DNA from: Symsagittifera roscoffensis
Taxonomy: Eukaryota > Xenacoelomorpha > Acoela > Convolutidae
Direction: 5' to 3'
Length of the DNA: 64,000 bases
Assembly: GCF_963678635.1 (NCBI RefSeq)
Contig: NC_087062.1
Location: 33,269,651 to 33,333,650, forward strand
Position numbers and translations under genes: made by a program
Shown: in pieces, positions 36,021 through 49,028 of the stretch
Numbering within the stretch: the stretch's first letter is position 1
Layout: every line of letters begins with the position of its first letter
The notes under the pieces: generated by a model
What the model was told of the DNA's origin: nothing
The model's input: the letters and a program-made list of their open reading frames with translations, nothing else
Database searches by the model: none

Positions 36021-39000
36021 TCACAAATGGTTGTTTATAATATTGCGGAATGAAAAGTTTTTATGCCCATCAGCTTTCTCTCGAAGAACTATAAAGTTCG
36101 CACAATGTTTGGTTGCGTTACTGTTTTTCATTACTGAATATAGTTTATTAGTTTGAATTACAGCTTAATTGCGGAAACGTTTTTTCAATTAATTTAAAAA
36201 ATTTCAAATTTTTTTTCAAATTGCTGATTAAAGTCATCAGATTAAAAAACAACTAGCTTAGAACGCATCGGTGCTTCAACCAGGTGCGTTATTGTTGTAA
36301 TTTCATTTCTCGTTCTACAGTAATGATTTCTTTTCTAATTTTTTTGAAAATTTACTCCAAAAAGTCTCTAGCTAACTTAACACCGCAGTCCTTCCTCAAA
36401 TGGCTACTGGAACACATAACCTTTATTGTAGAAACAGCTTGCGAGGCGGAGGTGTATGGTGCTTCACATTCCAAGGCTGAGGCCTAACTCGCAGCAGTGA
36501 TCCCTATGACGATTTCAGCTGTCATCGTTGCACCTCACAATTTCACTCAGCTAACGACATACTAGAAAGCAATCCCCCAACCCTAGCTAATATCACGCTC
36601 CACCAATCCCACCCTCACCTTTCCACTGCCCCACACTCACAAAATTCAAATGGAACCTTCACAATAGGACCTGTAACATTTCAAGACCCATGGTCAAACC
36701 CGTCCAGAACTCATAGAAACCACAAGCAAAATATACTACGAAGTGACTAATTGAAAACCAGTCTTTATGATCTTATCGTAAAAAAAAATTGGTAATAAAT
36801 TTATTGAAACTCTCAGTAGAACTCTGAACAGCCTAATAGAAAACAACAAAAATGCCTTTGCATGGCAGGCTTCAATGATATTTCAACAGTTACTACTGTG
36901 CAAAACAAAATGCGAAAACGATGGATCTTTATCTAGAACAGAAGCAAGGCGACTCAAGCAATTGCAAGAAGGAGACCTCGATGACCTATACAACTGAGTC
37001 AAGGCACTGCAAAGGCGCCTGACAAAAGGATATAGACACAAAAATGAAACTGAAGCACAAAAATTCAACAAATTAAAGAATACTCCAAAAAGTCAAGGGC
37101 AATAGCAAAACTAACGATCGCATTCAACGGCGTTCTTGCGCTCGACGAGATCGTCAAAGGTAGAGCAGAATAAAAAATCTTTTTGAGAAGCACCCACCAT
37201 CTGAATTGATTGATAGTAATCACTTTACACCAGCCTCAAATGAAACAATTCTTTCCCATCCATCAATAATTGATCAGATACACGGTCAACAGATCAAAAC
37301 AGCAGCCAGGAGAAGCACGGATCTCTTGGACTATCTGGTCTTGATGCAAATCATTGAAGACGTATCTTAACACACTTTGGAAAACAATCAGTTGAGATTG
37401 CAAAAACTATAGCTGAAATTGCTAAAAAGACTGAGTACCAAAAACTGTATCAAGAGCTAACGGAATCATATAACACATGAGATAAGAACCCAGGAGTAAA
37501 AACCCATAGGCATAGGGGAAGGTTTGCGTAAGATAATACGACGAAAAATAACCAAAGGCCTAGAAAATGAGTTCATGTCGCTCGGTTCGAACTACCAACT
37601 CTGTCTAGGACAAAAATTTGGTATTGAATATGCGATACACAATGCTGTTTTACTGATAGATGCCAAAAACGCTTTCAAATCGATAAATTGAAAACTGATA
37701 TTGAAAAACATGGAAAAAACCTGCCTATCTAGTTTAACAGCAATTAAGAACTCGTACTACCATCCATTTAACCTTTTCGCAAACAAAAAAATATCTAATC
37801 TCAAGAAGGACGAAGTAACAACCCACGGGATCCACTAGCAATGGCCATGTACGTTCTAGCCATTATACCCTTCATAAAATTTTATCAGAAGACAACGTAA
37901 CGCAGAAATATTGGGCAGACGCCGGAAACGCAGTCGTTAAGTTAAGCACTCTACGAACCATCCTCGATAAAATTGTATCACAAGATGAAAAAAACATGGC
38001 AATGATATAAAAAGCAACTAAATGCCAATTCATAGTCAAAGATAAATTTTTTTCGAAAACACGATAATCACAATAAAAACAGGCGTACGAGTGCTTGGTT
38101 TTGTTATAAGAATAGATTTTGTATGTGAATATTTCCTCGAGTTTCAACAGAATGAGCGAATCAAAGTTTTGAAAAAACTAACGAAAATCGCAAAAATTTC
38201 TCACCAATACGTTTACAATGCTTTACAAAGGAGCTCGAGAAAAGCCTTCATTTCTAACCAGGACAACGCATAACACTATGGTAAACTTAGATACATAAAA
38301 GATTATCAAAGAACAACTCATACCTAACCTGGTCGGTAAAGACACATTAAACCCCCAGTTCCGTGAGATATCTTAGGTAACCCTTAAAATGGGTGGCGTT
38401 AACATCAAGCTGCCATCCGACCTTGAAAGCTATCCAGAATTATCTAAGGAAACATCAAAAATACTGGAATTTCAAGAAACCACAAGAAAAAAAATTATAC
38501 AAAATCAAAAAATGTGAAAACTGATAGAACAAACCTTAAGAAAACCAACCTCCTTAACGCCTTAAAAGAATAGATAAAAACGCAATCAACCTGGCTTCTG
38601 AAAAGTGAGCCTATAACTGGCTCAATGCGTTACCACTAAGCAGATAAAACTTCAACCTGAATATATCAGAATTCAGAGATGGCATTTTTCTAAGATACGG
38701 CTGGGAGCCGACCAAAACACCACTCACGTGTACATTCGTTGCAAAATTTAACTTGATGCATGCCCTAATTTGTGCAAAGAGCGGTTACACACATAAAACA
38801 CAAGGAAACTAGAGACACATTCGCCAACCTCATGAACGAGTTTTGCCATGACATCGATATTGAGCCAAAACTTCAGCCGTTGCAAACCGAAAGCTTTGTC
38901 AACATTTCAACTACAACTGAAGATAAGGCACGACTTGACCTGCAAACGGACTCTGGCGTTCACAGTTTAGCCGCGCTTTCCCTGATGTTCAAACCCAATG

Positions 39001-39315
39001 CCAAAACTGCATAAAGACAAATACAAATGTCACGAAAAGTTGAAGAACTCCAAATATCTGCAAAAAATTTTTAAAGCAGAGCAGAGTAGCTTCTTCCCGC
39101 TGATTTGGGAATGCACCGGTGGCGCTGCTCCAACAGCTACAAGGACCTTGCAGCGATTAGCCGAAAAACTAAGTGAAAAAAGACAAGAGAGGTACCCAGA
39201 ATCGATAAACTACATAAAAACTAAAAATAAGCTTCGCGCTCCTGAGGAGCTTTATACTTTGTATAAGGGGGCGCAGATCGCTGCACAAAGTTCAATTTAT
39301 CCACAACTCTGTTAG
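36021..39315 (+). mobile_element. D3: longest copy of the D-family RT element
   Basis: Pieces in order: a 5' frame from 36284, IETLSRTLNSLIENN (about 36800), GSNYQLCLGQKFG (about 37585), LLIDAKNAFKSIN followed by a stop (about 37652-37690), a broken QGDP and stop-ADAG at motif C. Then comes LRYGWEPTKTPLTC...HALICAKSG (about 38691-38785), which fits a Cys/His zinc-binding block but has lost one Cys. CHDIDIEPKLQPLQ and ARLDLQ come next, a frameshift, and ANGLWRSQFSRAFPDV. The last two fit the spaced acidic residues of a PD-(D/E)XK endonuclease. Similar RT proteins are common in cnidarians and other invertebrates, from memory of the family. Many stops; inactive. Confidence 0.75.
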
Positions 39316-40150
39316 CGCTATTGTAGAGGAAGGACGGCTAAGATAGTTTAACACTTCGACGATGCATTTAATGCTGATATATGACTTCATTGATAAAATG
39401 ATACAGTTTGCTGATATTTATGCATATTTATAATGCTGGTGTGGCCCTATCCAGCTTGCATCTTGTTCACTTACCGTTACTAAACGGAAGAGACCCTTTT
39501 GTAATTTAATTTTTCTAAATAAATAAATAAAATATTAAGACAAAATTAATGCAACCCTAACAGTAGACAGGGACATTCAACAATGATTCTTATTTTAGCA
39601 CTTAATTTTCGAAGATAAAAATAATTTCAAATTTAGGATTCTTGTTGAACTAAAAAGGCCTGTTCTCCATAACTACTGTGTTTCAGGTCTTTGGATTTTA
39701 AACCAGAATTAAAGCATGGCTACAATAACCGACAGCTTGTCTTTGCACTTTCCATATTTCAAAGAAAGATTTCATTAGCAAAATCATTTATTTCGTGGAT
39801 GAGATTTTTTTTAACTTAGTTCATTATTTTCATTAGACCGTACATACATCATTTGCTGCCATCAATTGCTTATTCCAGCGTATCAAATTTCATTTATCCG
39901 CCTTTTTTCTAAATCTCATTCTTAGTTTAATGAAGATTTTAGAAAACCATAAAAAATATCAATTTCGAAAAATTGAGCAGACATATTATGAAGGAGGCTT
40001 GTCTTCAACAGCTGGTAGCAACCTGACATCAACCCACCAAAGCGTCCAAACAACCGTTCTTAATCGTTCCTCGAAGACTGCGGTGATTTGAGCTGTCTAA
40101 CTTGGAGGCAAGATATGCAAAATCTGAGGGTACACTGCGAGCACACCAGT
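39316..40150 (+). other. D3 tail
   Basis: Non-coding 3' tail, nearly identical to the D2 tail but with one copy of the 243-base segment. The part after about 39806 is repeated at 50887-51235 before the third E block, and a short remnant precedes the second E block near 47400-47435. Confidence 0.75.
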
Positions 40151-41001
40151 ATAGGATGGGGTATTTCGATTTTACAATTTACGTTTTTATTTCAAGTTTT
40201 GAAAATTATTGAAAAAATTACCATCAGGAAAACTAAAAAGATTTAAGCATTCACATTTGGTGGAAAATTGCAACCCCGAAAACTAACCCGGCAGCACTGC
40301 TATAGAAATGAGCAGCTCCAATTTTGTTAATTTTATTATATCTCTGAACAAAACACAGAAACCATTAAATCTCGATAACAAAAAAGATTCGATCATATGC
40401 GTCAAGTTTCTATTAGAACGAAAAGAGCGCACAAAAGGCTGAAATCAGCAATTAACGACGTGATGAGCAGACAGAAGAGGAAAAGAAGGCTGGAAATTTT
40501 TGAACAAATTACTTTCGAAATTCCGATTGAGACTGAAGACACGTAACGACCAATTTTTCTCGATAACTGCAAATCGGGAAAATCATACACACCAGAGTTT
40601 CATCAGAACGAGTCGACGAATAGAGATCAGCAGACAAAGTTAACGATATTACATTCGGACGACAGGGGAAGAAAACAAGACTTCCGATTTTGAAGATTTT
40701 GCAGTTACAATCCTTACCGGACCCATCTAACCAATTGGGAGGGCAAAGGAACAAAATAGCATTCCTTGCTGGTGGCAGGCGCTTCTTCAGCGAAGATCAA
40801 GAAAACGGAGGGGTCAGTCGTTGAAATGTAGAACTGTTTGACCTGCAATTTCAGCTCTCTGTACATATGTCCTCAATCTAATCGAATAACATCAAAAGTT
40901 CATTTTCATGATATGAGCTAGAGGTGAAAGAAAAAAATCGATTCATCCCAGATATAAAACATCATTATATATTACAACAGTTATATATAACAGCATTAAA
41001 A

Positions 41002-42462
41002 CCATGTTTTTTACAGCCACCTCGTGGTCTGGGGATGACGAGACCCAGCCAAAAGCTAAAAAATTTTGCATGAACTCCAGGTAAGTAGCATGGTTTGGTT
41101 GATAGCTTCTAAGCTGTAACAGGTTTGTTGACCCAATTTTAAGAATGATCACTTTGAAATAGCTCTGGTAGAGGCGGTTAAAAGTACCTGAAGCTCTATC
41201 TTGAGATTGGCCTATCGTTATAGGGTTTAAATTCACTTTCTGTCGTTATATACTTTCCTGACGTAAGATTTAAGCTGTCATGCTAAGAAGCAACTTTCCC
41301 AATATGTGCCAGTCGGTCATAAAAATAGAAATTTCAGCAATTTTTGGTTTTAATTTTCAAATTTTCTCGTCATGCTCAAATTTCTCGCGATAACTGAAAC
41401 AGAAAGTCGAATTATCCCAATAGCCGAACTTACAATTGCGGAAAAGTTGACAGAAAATCAGCCAAGAGGCAAATATCTATTCACATTTTGCCAGAATAAA
41501 TCAAATTTGAGTAGAGTTCTCTTGTTCCTGATAGAGAGCACAGAGATGAACCTTGATTGGCAAGGCCGCCCTGTTCAAGTGAAACAATGGACCAGAGACT
41601 TACTTAATAAACTTACTAAAACTGTTTGATTTGTACTTTTAATCAAACTTATAGAATTATATGTATATTACTTGATTGTGTCTGGGATTAGTTCTAAAGT
41701 TGTTTTCTTGATGTGAGTACTGAATTTAATTACTTGAGTTCATTTTATCTGGTTATGTTGAGTTGAGGCGAGTTCTAGGTTGAACCATCTGAAATTGAAC
41801 ATTTGAACACTGGACAATAAAAACCAAGTTGTTTCTAACGGCGTTCGCATGTTTCAAGTATTTAGAGACCTAGCCATCCATGTGGACGTGCTTCTTTTCA
41901 TCTAGAGTGGTGGGGGTATTTTGGTAGTAGCCTTCAAGCTGTAACGATCCTTAAGTTCTACGTCACAAGCGTATCGCGAATTAGCTTCGACTACGGTACA
42001 AAAGCACAAGAGATAGCGTCCCTGCCCCCTGACCCAATTGTTATAAAGCCCATTGTAACAGTCGCCCGGAAAAACATATCGACGGAAAATAAACCTAGCT
42101 TCTAAAACGACTGGCTAGCGTCCAAACACAGCTCTACATGCTTTTCACCATCTCTGCCAAAGTCAGTTCTTTTGGCGGTCTTTCTAACATCGGTGTAACA
42201 TTCGCCCGGAAATAAATATCGACGGAAAATAAAGCTAGGATCTAAAACGACTGGCTAGCGTCTAAACACAGCTCTACATGCTTTCCACCGTCTCTGCCGA
42301 AGCCAGTTCTTTTGGTGGTCTTTCTAACGTCGGGTCGACAAAAACGTTACTGTTTCCGGCTTCGATCAGAACGCTCTAATTATCTAAATTACATGCAGAA
42401 ATAGTGAGCTCATGGCTGGGTCTCAGTATCCCCAGACGACGAGGTCACTCCCAAAAACAGGG
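41002..42462. mobile_element. 1.46-kb inverted-repeat element in E1
   Basis: The left end (41002-41057) and the reverse complement of the right end (42407-42462) match over about 56 bases at roughly 80% identity, including CCTCGT(G/C)GTCTGGGGAT and GAGACCCAGCC. Each end can form its own small stem CTGGG/CCCAG. The interior contains the E-family sequence that starts TGTGCCAGTCGG at 41305 and a 140-base tandem repeat. No transposase is visible, so it would be non-autonomous. I could not confirm a target-site duplication. The copy in E3 is at 52081-53535. Confidence 0.6.
42054..42333 (+). repeat. 140-bp tandem duplication (two units) in E1
   Basis: Units 42054-42193 and 42194-42333 are both 140 bases, begin TGTAACA(G/T)TCGCCCGG and share about 90% identity. 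The same pair is at 53126-53265 and 53266-53405 in E3, so the duplication predates the block amplification. Confidence 0.85.
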
Positions 42463-42756
42463 CTACTACATATTTATCTTATTAGGATTGTTTTTGTTCA
42501 GTAGATAAAAATCATCATCTCCATCGAAGATGGATCAACCCTTTCCCTTAACTCCTAGCTTCTCATAATCTGAAAGCGAATTTAGATGTTATTAATTCAA
42601 TTCAGGTCATGACCAGAAGCTAAAGATCATAAATTAGAGAGTTACAATTTTCTCCCCAGACCCCTGCGGATTCTGGAATCCGGGCAAATAACGCTCTTTT
42701 TTTCTCGGAAGGCTGGAAACGTCGTCCCAACACCCTTCCTGATTCTCGGAATTCGT

Positions 42757-42790
42757 GTTGTAACGATTGTTTCGGCACAATCATTACAAC
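42757..42790. repeat. 14-bp inverted repeat around a 6-base loop
   Basis: Arms at 42757-42770 and 42777-42790 pair with one mismatch (GTTGTAACGATTGT / ACAATCATTACAAC) around TTCGGC. Present also in E3 near 53820-53853. Confidence 0.7.
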
Positions 42791-43943
42791 TCGCAATTGT
42801 CTGATTGTCGTTTTCTATTCCGATTTCGATCTGTCTCTCACAAGTGTTGTTCAATGTTTTTCTCTACGAATTCTGTTGTTCTGTTTCTTTTCGCAGTTTT
42901 CAGTTGGCGCAAAATTTCGACGTCGCCACGTGTCTCTCTTTTCGAACGACTTTTTAAAAATTAACATGTCAGTTCAAATTGACCATTCCGCGTTCTTCAA
43001 AACGAACGATTAACAGCATTACTTCGTAAAAACCACCAATTTTCTCGCTCAGCTGCTATAATAAAAATTCGAAACCGAACTTGCATTTTGATACATTCTG
43101 GTCGAGTATCATATACTCCACGGACAGCCTGGTCAATGTCCTCATTGAGTCTCACAGTCTTCATCAATATGGTAGATTGCCATCAAACAGAATTTACAAA
43201 ATACATGAAACCACCTTTATCCGGGTCACATCGACTAACAGCAAAAAACAAATGGCTTCATGATTAACTATTTTAGCCTTCCAAATTTTTTCAAATATTC
43301 TACACTTTCAAGGATATGGTTACAAAAACATTTTTTCTGACTTCTAATGTCTATGTCCCGATTTAAAACTTTTTCTCTTAGGTTTAAAAAGTGTTGGGAC
43401 GCAGGACTGTCCTGCCAAACAACAAGCTAAAATTATCCTACAATGCTTGTTCGCTTCGGAAATCCTATTGTTATTCGTCCTGAATATTAAAATTAAGGAA
43501 ATCGGTGGTAAGAAGGAACAATGAAATAATCTCCTTCTTCAAGAGAATACCCAAGACTTTGAAATCACCACAAAGTGATCAGTCATCTTAGTTGAATAAA
43601 AACAATCATGCATGCTGGAATATTCAATATACTCTCCACTTAAGCCTTTCTAAATAAATAGTTAGTGTCTCTAAAGCCACTAACTAAAATCACAGCGCAA
43701 TTTTATAAATGCAACAAACTCTTTAATCTTCAAAATTCAACTAAATATTTTCTCTTAAGTTTCAATTGCAAACTTAGTTGCTTTGTTTCTCATTTGAGTT
43801 TTTGACACACAAAACAATTCCGAGTTTTAACCTTTTCTCCATCTTGCTTTTTTGTATACTTTCTTGTTCACTTTTTGTTTTCGACGTTTAAAAATTCTAA
43901 AACTACTAAATATTTATAATTTTTCTTGTTTTTCGGCTATTTG

Positions 43944-46900
43944 TCAATGTTCCATCTCCTCCTCCTGTAACATTGACTCCGCACTTTCAGTCTCAGTGTC
44001 TTGCAAAACGTCGGTAGCTGTTCTGATTCCGTTGGAGGCAGTCCTCCAACACTTCTGCTCTTCTACTCTTTGTATGCAACAAGGTAGAATATCAACGTTA
44101 GTTTCCCTGTTTCGGCAGAAGCTGTTGTGGAGGCACAACGTCACGTTGTGGAGGCACAACGTCACGTTGTTCTCTCCAAGTCTTCCTTCGGCCTTTCTTT
44201 CCTTTCTCTCCCGTCACACTCACTTGTTCTAGTCGTTCTTTTAACTGCGGTGGTCACTGCATTCCCATGAGTTACAAAAGCTCGCTTGAAAGCTCCTGCT
44301 CCAATGTGCAGCTGATATGCACAGTACACTCTGCTGTGCTTCGGTATACGCTTCTTGGCATATTCGTACAACCATGCAGTCTTGTTGGCTCTAAATCATG
44401 GCATCAGTCGTCTTCTGGCCTCTGTTTTTTTCACTTCCATCGGAATGTTCAGGATTTTGCACGTTGTCTCACAAAGATCTACATCTTTTAGACAATCCAG
44501 TTCCTGCAATTGCTCTTTCGTAGGTTTTCTTGTCGATTGTTCTCTTTCACATGAGCTTCCAGCCATCGCATCGCCATCATAACTCCCACTATCACTATCG
44601 TTATGCGCTGTGATGAATCTGGTGAACCCATGGAGAGCAGCTCTCCACAGTACCAGATCAACACCAGATTATTACGCCCGGGATACCACCATGTTTTTAG
44701 CAAGCAATGGCAGGGGAACTCATCATGTGTCAACATGAGACTCCTCCAATTACGCTTTTCCGACACTTCTTCACTCGGTGGATTTCATCATTCTCGTCTA
44801 CTGCATTGTAATATGTGGCTGTTGATCCCTTCTGCTTCTGTCTTTCAAAATCACTGAAGTTCCCACTGGCGTATACCATGAACTCCTTTCCCAGTATCGG
44901 CTCTAACTCTTCTTTGGTTCTCTCTGGAAGTGCTGAGAACATTTTGCATAATAACTCATAAGACTTTACTGACATCCTCGCTAATCTTACGCACTTCGGC
45001 ACTTCGCTCGTTCATCTCCTTCCTTTAGCATCTTAACACAAGTGTTCAACGCTGGCACTGATATTTATTCCAGCATGAATCGAATGAAACAGAGAGCGTC
45101 TGTCCACTTCGCTCACGCTACTGCCGCTTCTTCTTGGGTCATTAGATCTCTCATGCTCGTCATTAAGAATATATTCTCTCCCTTCGATCTTTTTCTTTCT
45201 TCTGAGTCGTATTCCCCCCGTGTCAGTCCAGTCATGCACCAAGAGAAACTAAGTTGCAATTCTGTTCTTGCATAGGGTATCGCTATCAGAGCGTGTATCT
45301 TCAGGGTGGTTCTCATTTCTTTTTCGAAGTGCCGTAACACTACTGCTCTCCATGGTAGGCTCACCAACTGGTCTATCGTTTCCGCGTGCATCTCAGAAGA
45401 GACCAGAGTTCCGTATACTTTCTGCTTCATGGTTGTGCCTTTTATCATCGTCTATAAGTAACCTTCCATAGCACTTTTTTTTCTAGAGCAATTGAGTGTC
45501 CTCTAGCCGAGTTAATTTATTCCACCATCTCCATGTATCTACCAGCGGGTTCATCAATCGATACGGTTTCCGACACTGTCAGTCGGTTGTATTCCACTGG
45601 GACTAGCTGTCCTACAACATTTCTCTTTCCATGGCTCATGAAAGATTGTTTAAAATTTTGTAGGGTACTCTCTCCAAATTTGCTGAGTATTTCCATTTCT
45701 AATGCTGCTCCAGTCAGAGTGCGGTCACTCCTCTTGGTTTATAACTGGCTGATTATAATCCTGTCATGAGAATGGGTGGCACCATAGCTACGGCAACCAA
45801 CATTCTGTCTGTGCCAGCCAGTTTGTCATCACCCTGTCCCATGTCCATGGCTTCTCCGACACACTTTCTTTTGGCTGAGTTGTCAGCTTTTATCGAGATT
45901 TCAGATTCCACCTTCGTTTTTCCTGCTTTCTTCAATGTCACTTTGCTGCCAAGTTTCAATTTTGTATTGTTAATCTTGTCAATCACCATCTTTGATCGCA
46001 TCGTTCCTTTTCGGATTCTTGACAGACACGCTACTTCATAATTGCCTTTTTGCGGTGTGGCCTTTATCGGAGAATTTGCCTCACTTTCGTCAGTGGTCGA
46101 GTCGATCAATAACTTACTCAATCTACCTTCATACTCGTCAAGTTTGTCAAGGAATTCCCGCATTACTGGACTGTTGAGACGTGATTTCAGCAAAGACTGA
46201 GTACCGTAGCTCTGAACTACCGTCAGACCTCTTCCATGAAGGCAACTCTGTCCATATTGCATCCCGTCCTGTTCTTGTGGTCTCTGGGATGAACTTCCCA
46301 TTTTTCTTCGGGCAACGTTCCCAAGAAAGGTACTCTGGTAGTGCCTTCTATTCTTCTTCTCCGCGGAATTTCCAATAAAAACCTTTTTTCGGCATTTTTA
46401 GAATTGCTCGGAGAGCTGCTCTCCAGCAAATTCCGGTTCATTTCCATGAAGGCTGACGGAGGTTCCAGCGTGGAAGTTCCCTCGTCTGCTGGCTCAGTCG
46501 TTCCTTCTAACCATTCTGTGCCATTTTCAAAGTCGTTGAGGAAGTTGAAGTCCAGGCTGGACATCCCGCTTGTCGAAGCCTTGTCGTCCTCTTTTTCGGC
46601 CTGATCGGGATCCTATTTCATAGGCTCTTTCGATCGACGGCTTCCTCCCTGCTCATCTTCTCGCTTCCGTTTCTTTCCTGAACTAGCGGGTCCGTGCTCT
46701 TCATTTCTTGTTCCGTCTGGAAAATTCGGCACAACTAGTCTGCCAGCTGATTGATCTTCTTCCTCTCCGTGCATTACGTTGACTTCCTCGCAGCCGAAGA
46801 GCGCTAGCACAGTTCTAGTTTGTAGTTTGAAGCTCACCATTAACTCCGATTTTACACTCATCAAGATTAGTGAGGCTTCTTGCGAGTCCACCTTGCGTCT

Positions 46901-47397
46901 CATAACCATTGGCGCCAGATCCATTTTCGCCCATTCTTCGTCAAATCGTCCAGGTGTCGGAGTTGATGCATTATTCATCCGTCTTCTCGTTGTTTCACCC
47001 GTGTAGGCAAACTGCGTATACTGCAGCACCCCAGCGTTCCTGCCCACGAAGCACGGGTCCATCATCTCGGAGAATTTTGATACTGTCCTTTCGTTGGTTT
47101 CGAAGGCTCTCAACCTAGGTGTTTGTACTACGGAGTCTGCTCCGAGCAACATCCTTCTAATCAAGGGAAATTCAGGGATCTCTTCTGGCAGTTTCTTGTA
47201 GTCACCCCAGCCTTTCGTTTCTTCTCTCAATTTGTGATATGATGCAGTCAGACGAGGAATTCTTGTAATTTCGCTGTTCGTATTATTTTAGGGCCTTAGA
47301 TTCCAGATTCCACCTATCCACTTCTCCCATACGATCACGGAAGTGATCATCAAAATTCATGACAGTCATCTCCGGCTCTGAATTTTTTGCGATCAAC
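43944..47397 (-). pseudogene. F1: 3' half of the long retroelement frame, broken
   Basis: Minus-strand coding-like sequence, GC-richer than E. It corresponds to the C-terminal half of the F3 frame. Segments recognisable in all copies include PLIRRMLLGADSVVQTPRLRAFET, split by frame changes: VVQTPRLRAFETNERTV (about 47170-47090), VVPNFPDGTRNEEHG (about 46730), LEIPRRRRIEGT (about 46350), HALIAIPYARTELQLSFSW (about 45300), MPKCVRLARMSVKSYELL (45002 down) and QLHIGAGAFKRAFVTHGNA (about 44300). It ends EEEMEH-stop at 43944. It holds 281 bases (about 46760-47040) that F3 lacks. Many frameshifts. It is cut at 47397, where a D-tail remnant and E2 begin. Confidence 0.7.
44126..44168 (-). repeat. 21-bp tandem repeat inside F1 coding sequence
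   Basis: TGTGGAGGCACAACGTCACG is repeated twice at a 21-base period in F1 and F2 but single in F3 (about 54845). It keeps frame (seven residues, VTLCLHN) and contains the palindrome ACAACGTCACGTTGT. Confidence 0.75.
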
Positions 47398-47432
47398 AAG
47401 ATTTTAGAAAACCATAAAAAACCATAAAAAAA

Positions 47433-48880
47433 TAGAATGGGGTATTTCAATTTTACAATTTACGTTTTTATTTCAAGTTTTGAAAATTATTGAAACAATT
47501 ACCATCAAGGAAACTAAAAAGGTTTAAGCATTCACATTTGGTGGAAAATTGCAACCCCAAAAACTAACCAGGCAGCACTGCTATAGAAATGAGCAGATCC
47601 AATTTTGTTAAGTTTATTATATCTCTGAACAAAACACAGAAACCATTACATCTCGATAACAAAAAAGATTCGATCATATGCGTCAAGTTTCTATTAGAAC
47701 GAAAAGAGCGCACAAAAGGCTGAAATCAGCAATTAACGACGTGATGAGCAAACAGAAGAGGAAAAGAAGGCTGGAAATTTTTGAACAAATTACTTTCGAA
47801 ATTCCGATTGAGACTGAAGACACGTAACGACCAATTTTTCTCGATAACTGCAAATCGGGAAAGTCATACACACCAGAGTTTCATCAGAACGAGTCGACTA
47901 ATAGAGATCAGCAGACAAAGTTAACGATATTACATTCGGACGACAGGGGAAGAAAACAAGACTTCCTATTTTGAAGATTTTGCAGTTACAACCCTTACCG
48001 GACCCATCTAACCAATTGGGAGGGCTAAGGAACAAAATAGCATTCCTTCCTGGTGGCAGGCGCTTCTTCAGCGAAGATCAGGAAAACGGAGGGGTCAGTC
48101 GTTGAAATGTAGAACTGTTTGACCTGCAATTTCAGCTCTCTGTACATATGTCCTCAATCTAATCGAATAACATCAAAAGTTCATTTTCATGATATGAGCT
48201 AGAAGTGAAAGAAAAAAATCGATTCATCCCAGATATAAAACAGCATTATATATTACAACAGTTATATATAACAGCATTAAAACCCTGTTTTTTACAGCCA
48301 CCTCGTGGTCTGGGGATGACGAGACCCAGCCAAAAGCTCAAAAATTTTGCATGCACTCCACGTAAGTAGCATGGTTTGGTTGATAGCTTCTAAGCTGTAA
48401 CAGGTTTGTTGACCCAATTTTAAGAATGATCACTTTGAAATAGCTCTGAGTTAAAACTTTTTCTCCTAGGTTTAAAAAGTGTTGGGACGCAGGATTGTTG
48501 CCAACCAACAAGCTAAAATTATCCTACTATGCTTGTTCGCTTCGGAAATCCAATTGTTATTCGTCCTGAATATTAAAATTAAGGAACTCGGTGGTAGAAG
48601 GAACAATGAAAAAATCTCCTTCTTCAAGAGAATACCCAAGACTTTGATATCACCACAAAGTGATCAATCATCTTAGTTGAATAAAAACAATCCTGCATGC
48701 TGGAATATTCAATATACTCTCCACTTAAGCCTTTCTAAATAAATAGTTAGTGTCTCTAAAGCGACTAACTAAAATCATAGCGCAATTTTATAAATGCAAC
48801 AAACTCTTTAATCTTCAAAATTCAACTAAATGTTTTCTCTTAAGTTTCAATTGCAAACTTAGTTGCTTTGTTTCTCATTT
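47433..48880 (+). repeat. E2 block with internal deletion
   Basis: Matches E1 from 40151 to about 41168, then jumps at about 48447 to sequence equivalent to 43364. The missing 2.2 kb removes the right half of the inverted-repeat element and its 140-bp repeats. No genes seen. Confidence 0.8.
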
Positions 48881-49028
48881 GAGTTTTTGACACACAAAAC
48901 AATTCCGAGTTTTAACCTTTTCTCCATCTTGCTTTTTTGTATACTTCCTTGTTCACTTTTTGTTTTCGACGTTTAAAAGTTCTAAAACTACTAAATATTT
49001 ATAATTTATCTTGTTTTTCGGCTATTTG

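Larger units (their letters stand above)
40151..43810 (+). repeat. E1 block (non-coding repeat)
   Basis: AT-rich DNA repeated at 47437-48880 (with a 2.2 kb deletion) and 51236-54500. It starts with diverged satellite monomers (to about 40420), then a stretch without features to 41000, then the inverted-repeat element 41002-42462. After that come a hairpin at 42757-42790 and spacer to the F block. In all three copies it lies between a D-tail remnant and F. An 85-codon frame (41372-41629) lies inside but does not look constrained. Confidence 0.75.

Noticed and set aside
41011-41057. Possible hammerhead-type ribozyme around CTGGGGATGACGAGACCCAG
   Set aside because: The stem is clear, but the invariant CUGAUGA and GAAA core elements are missing.
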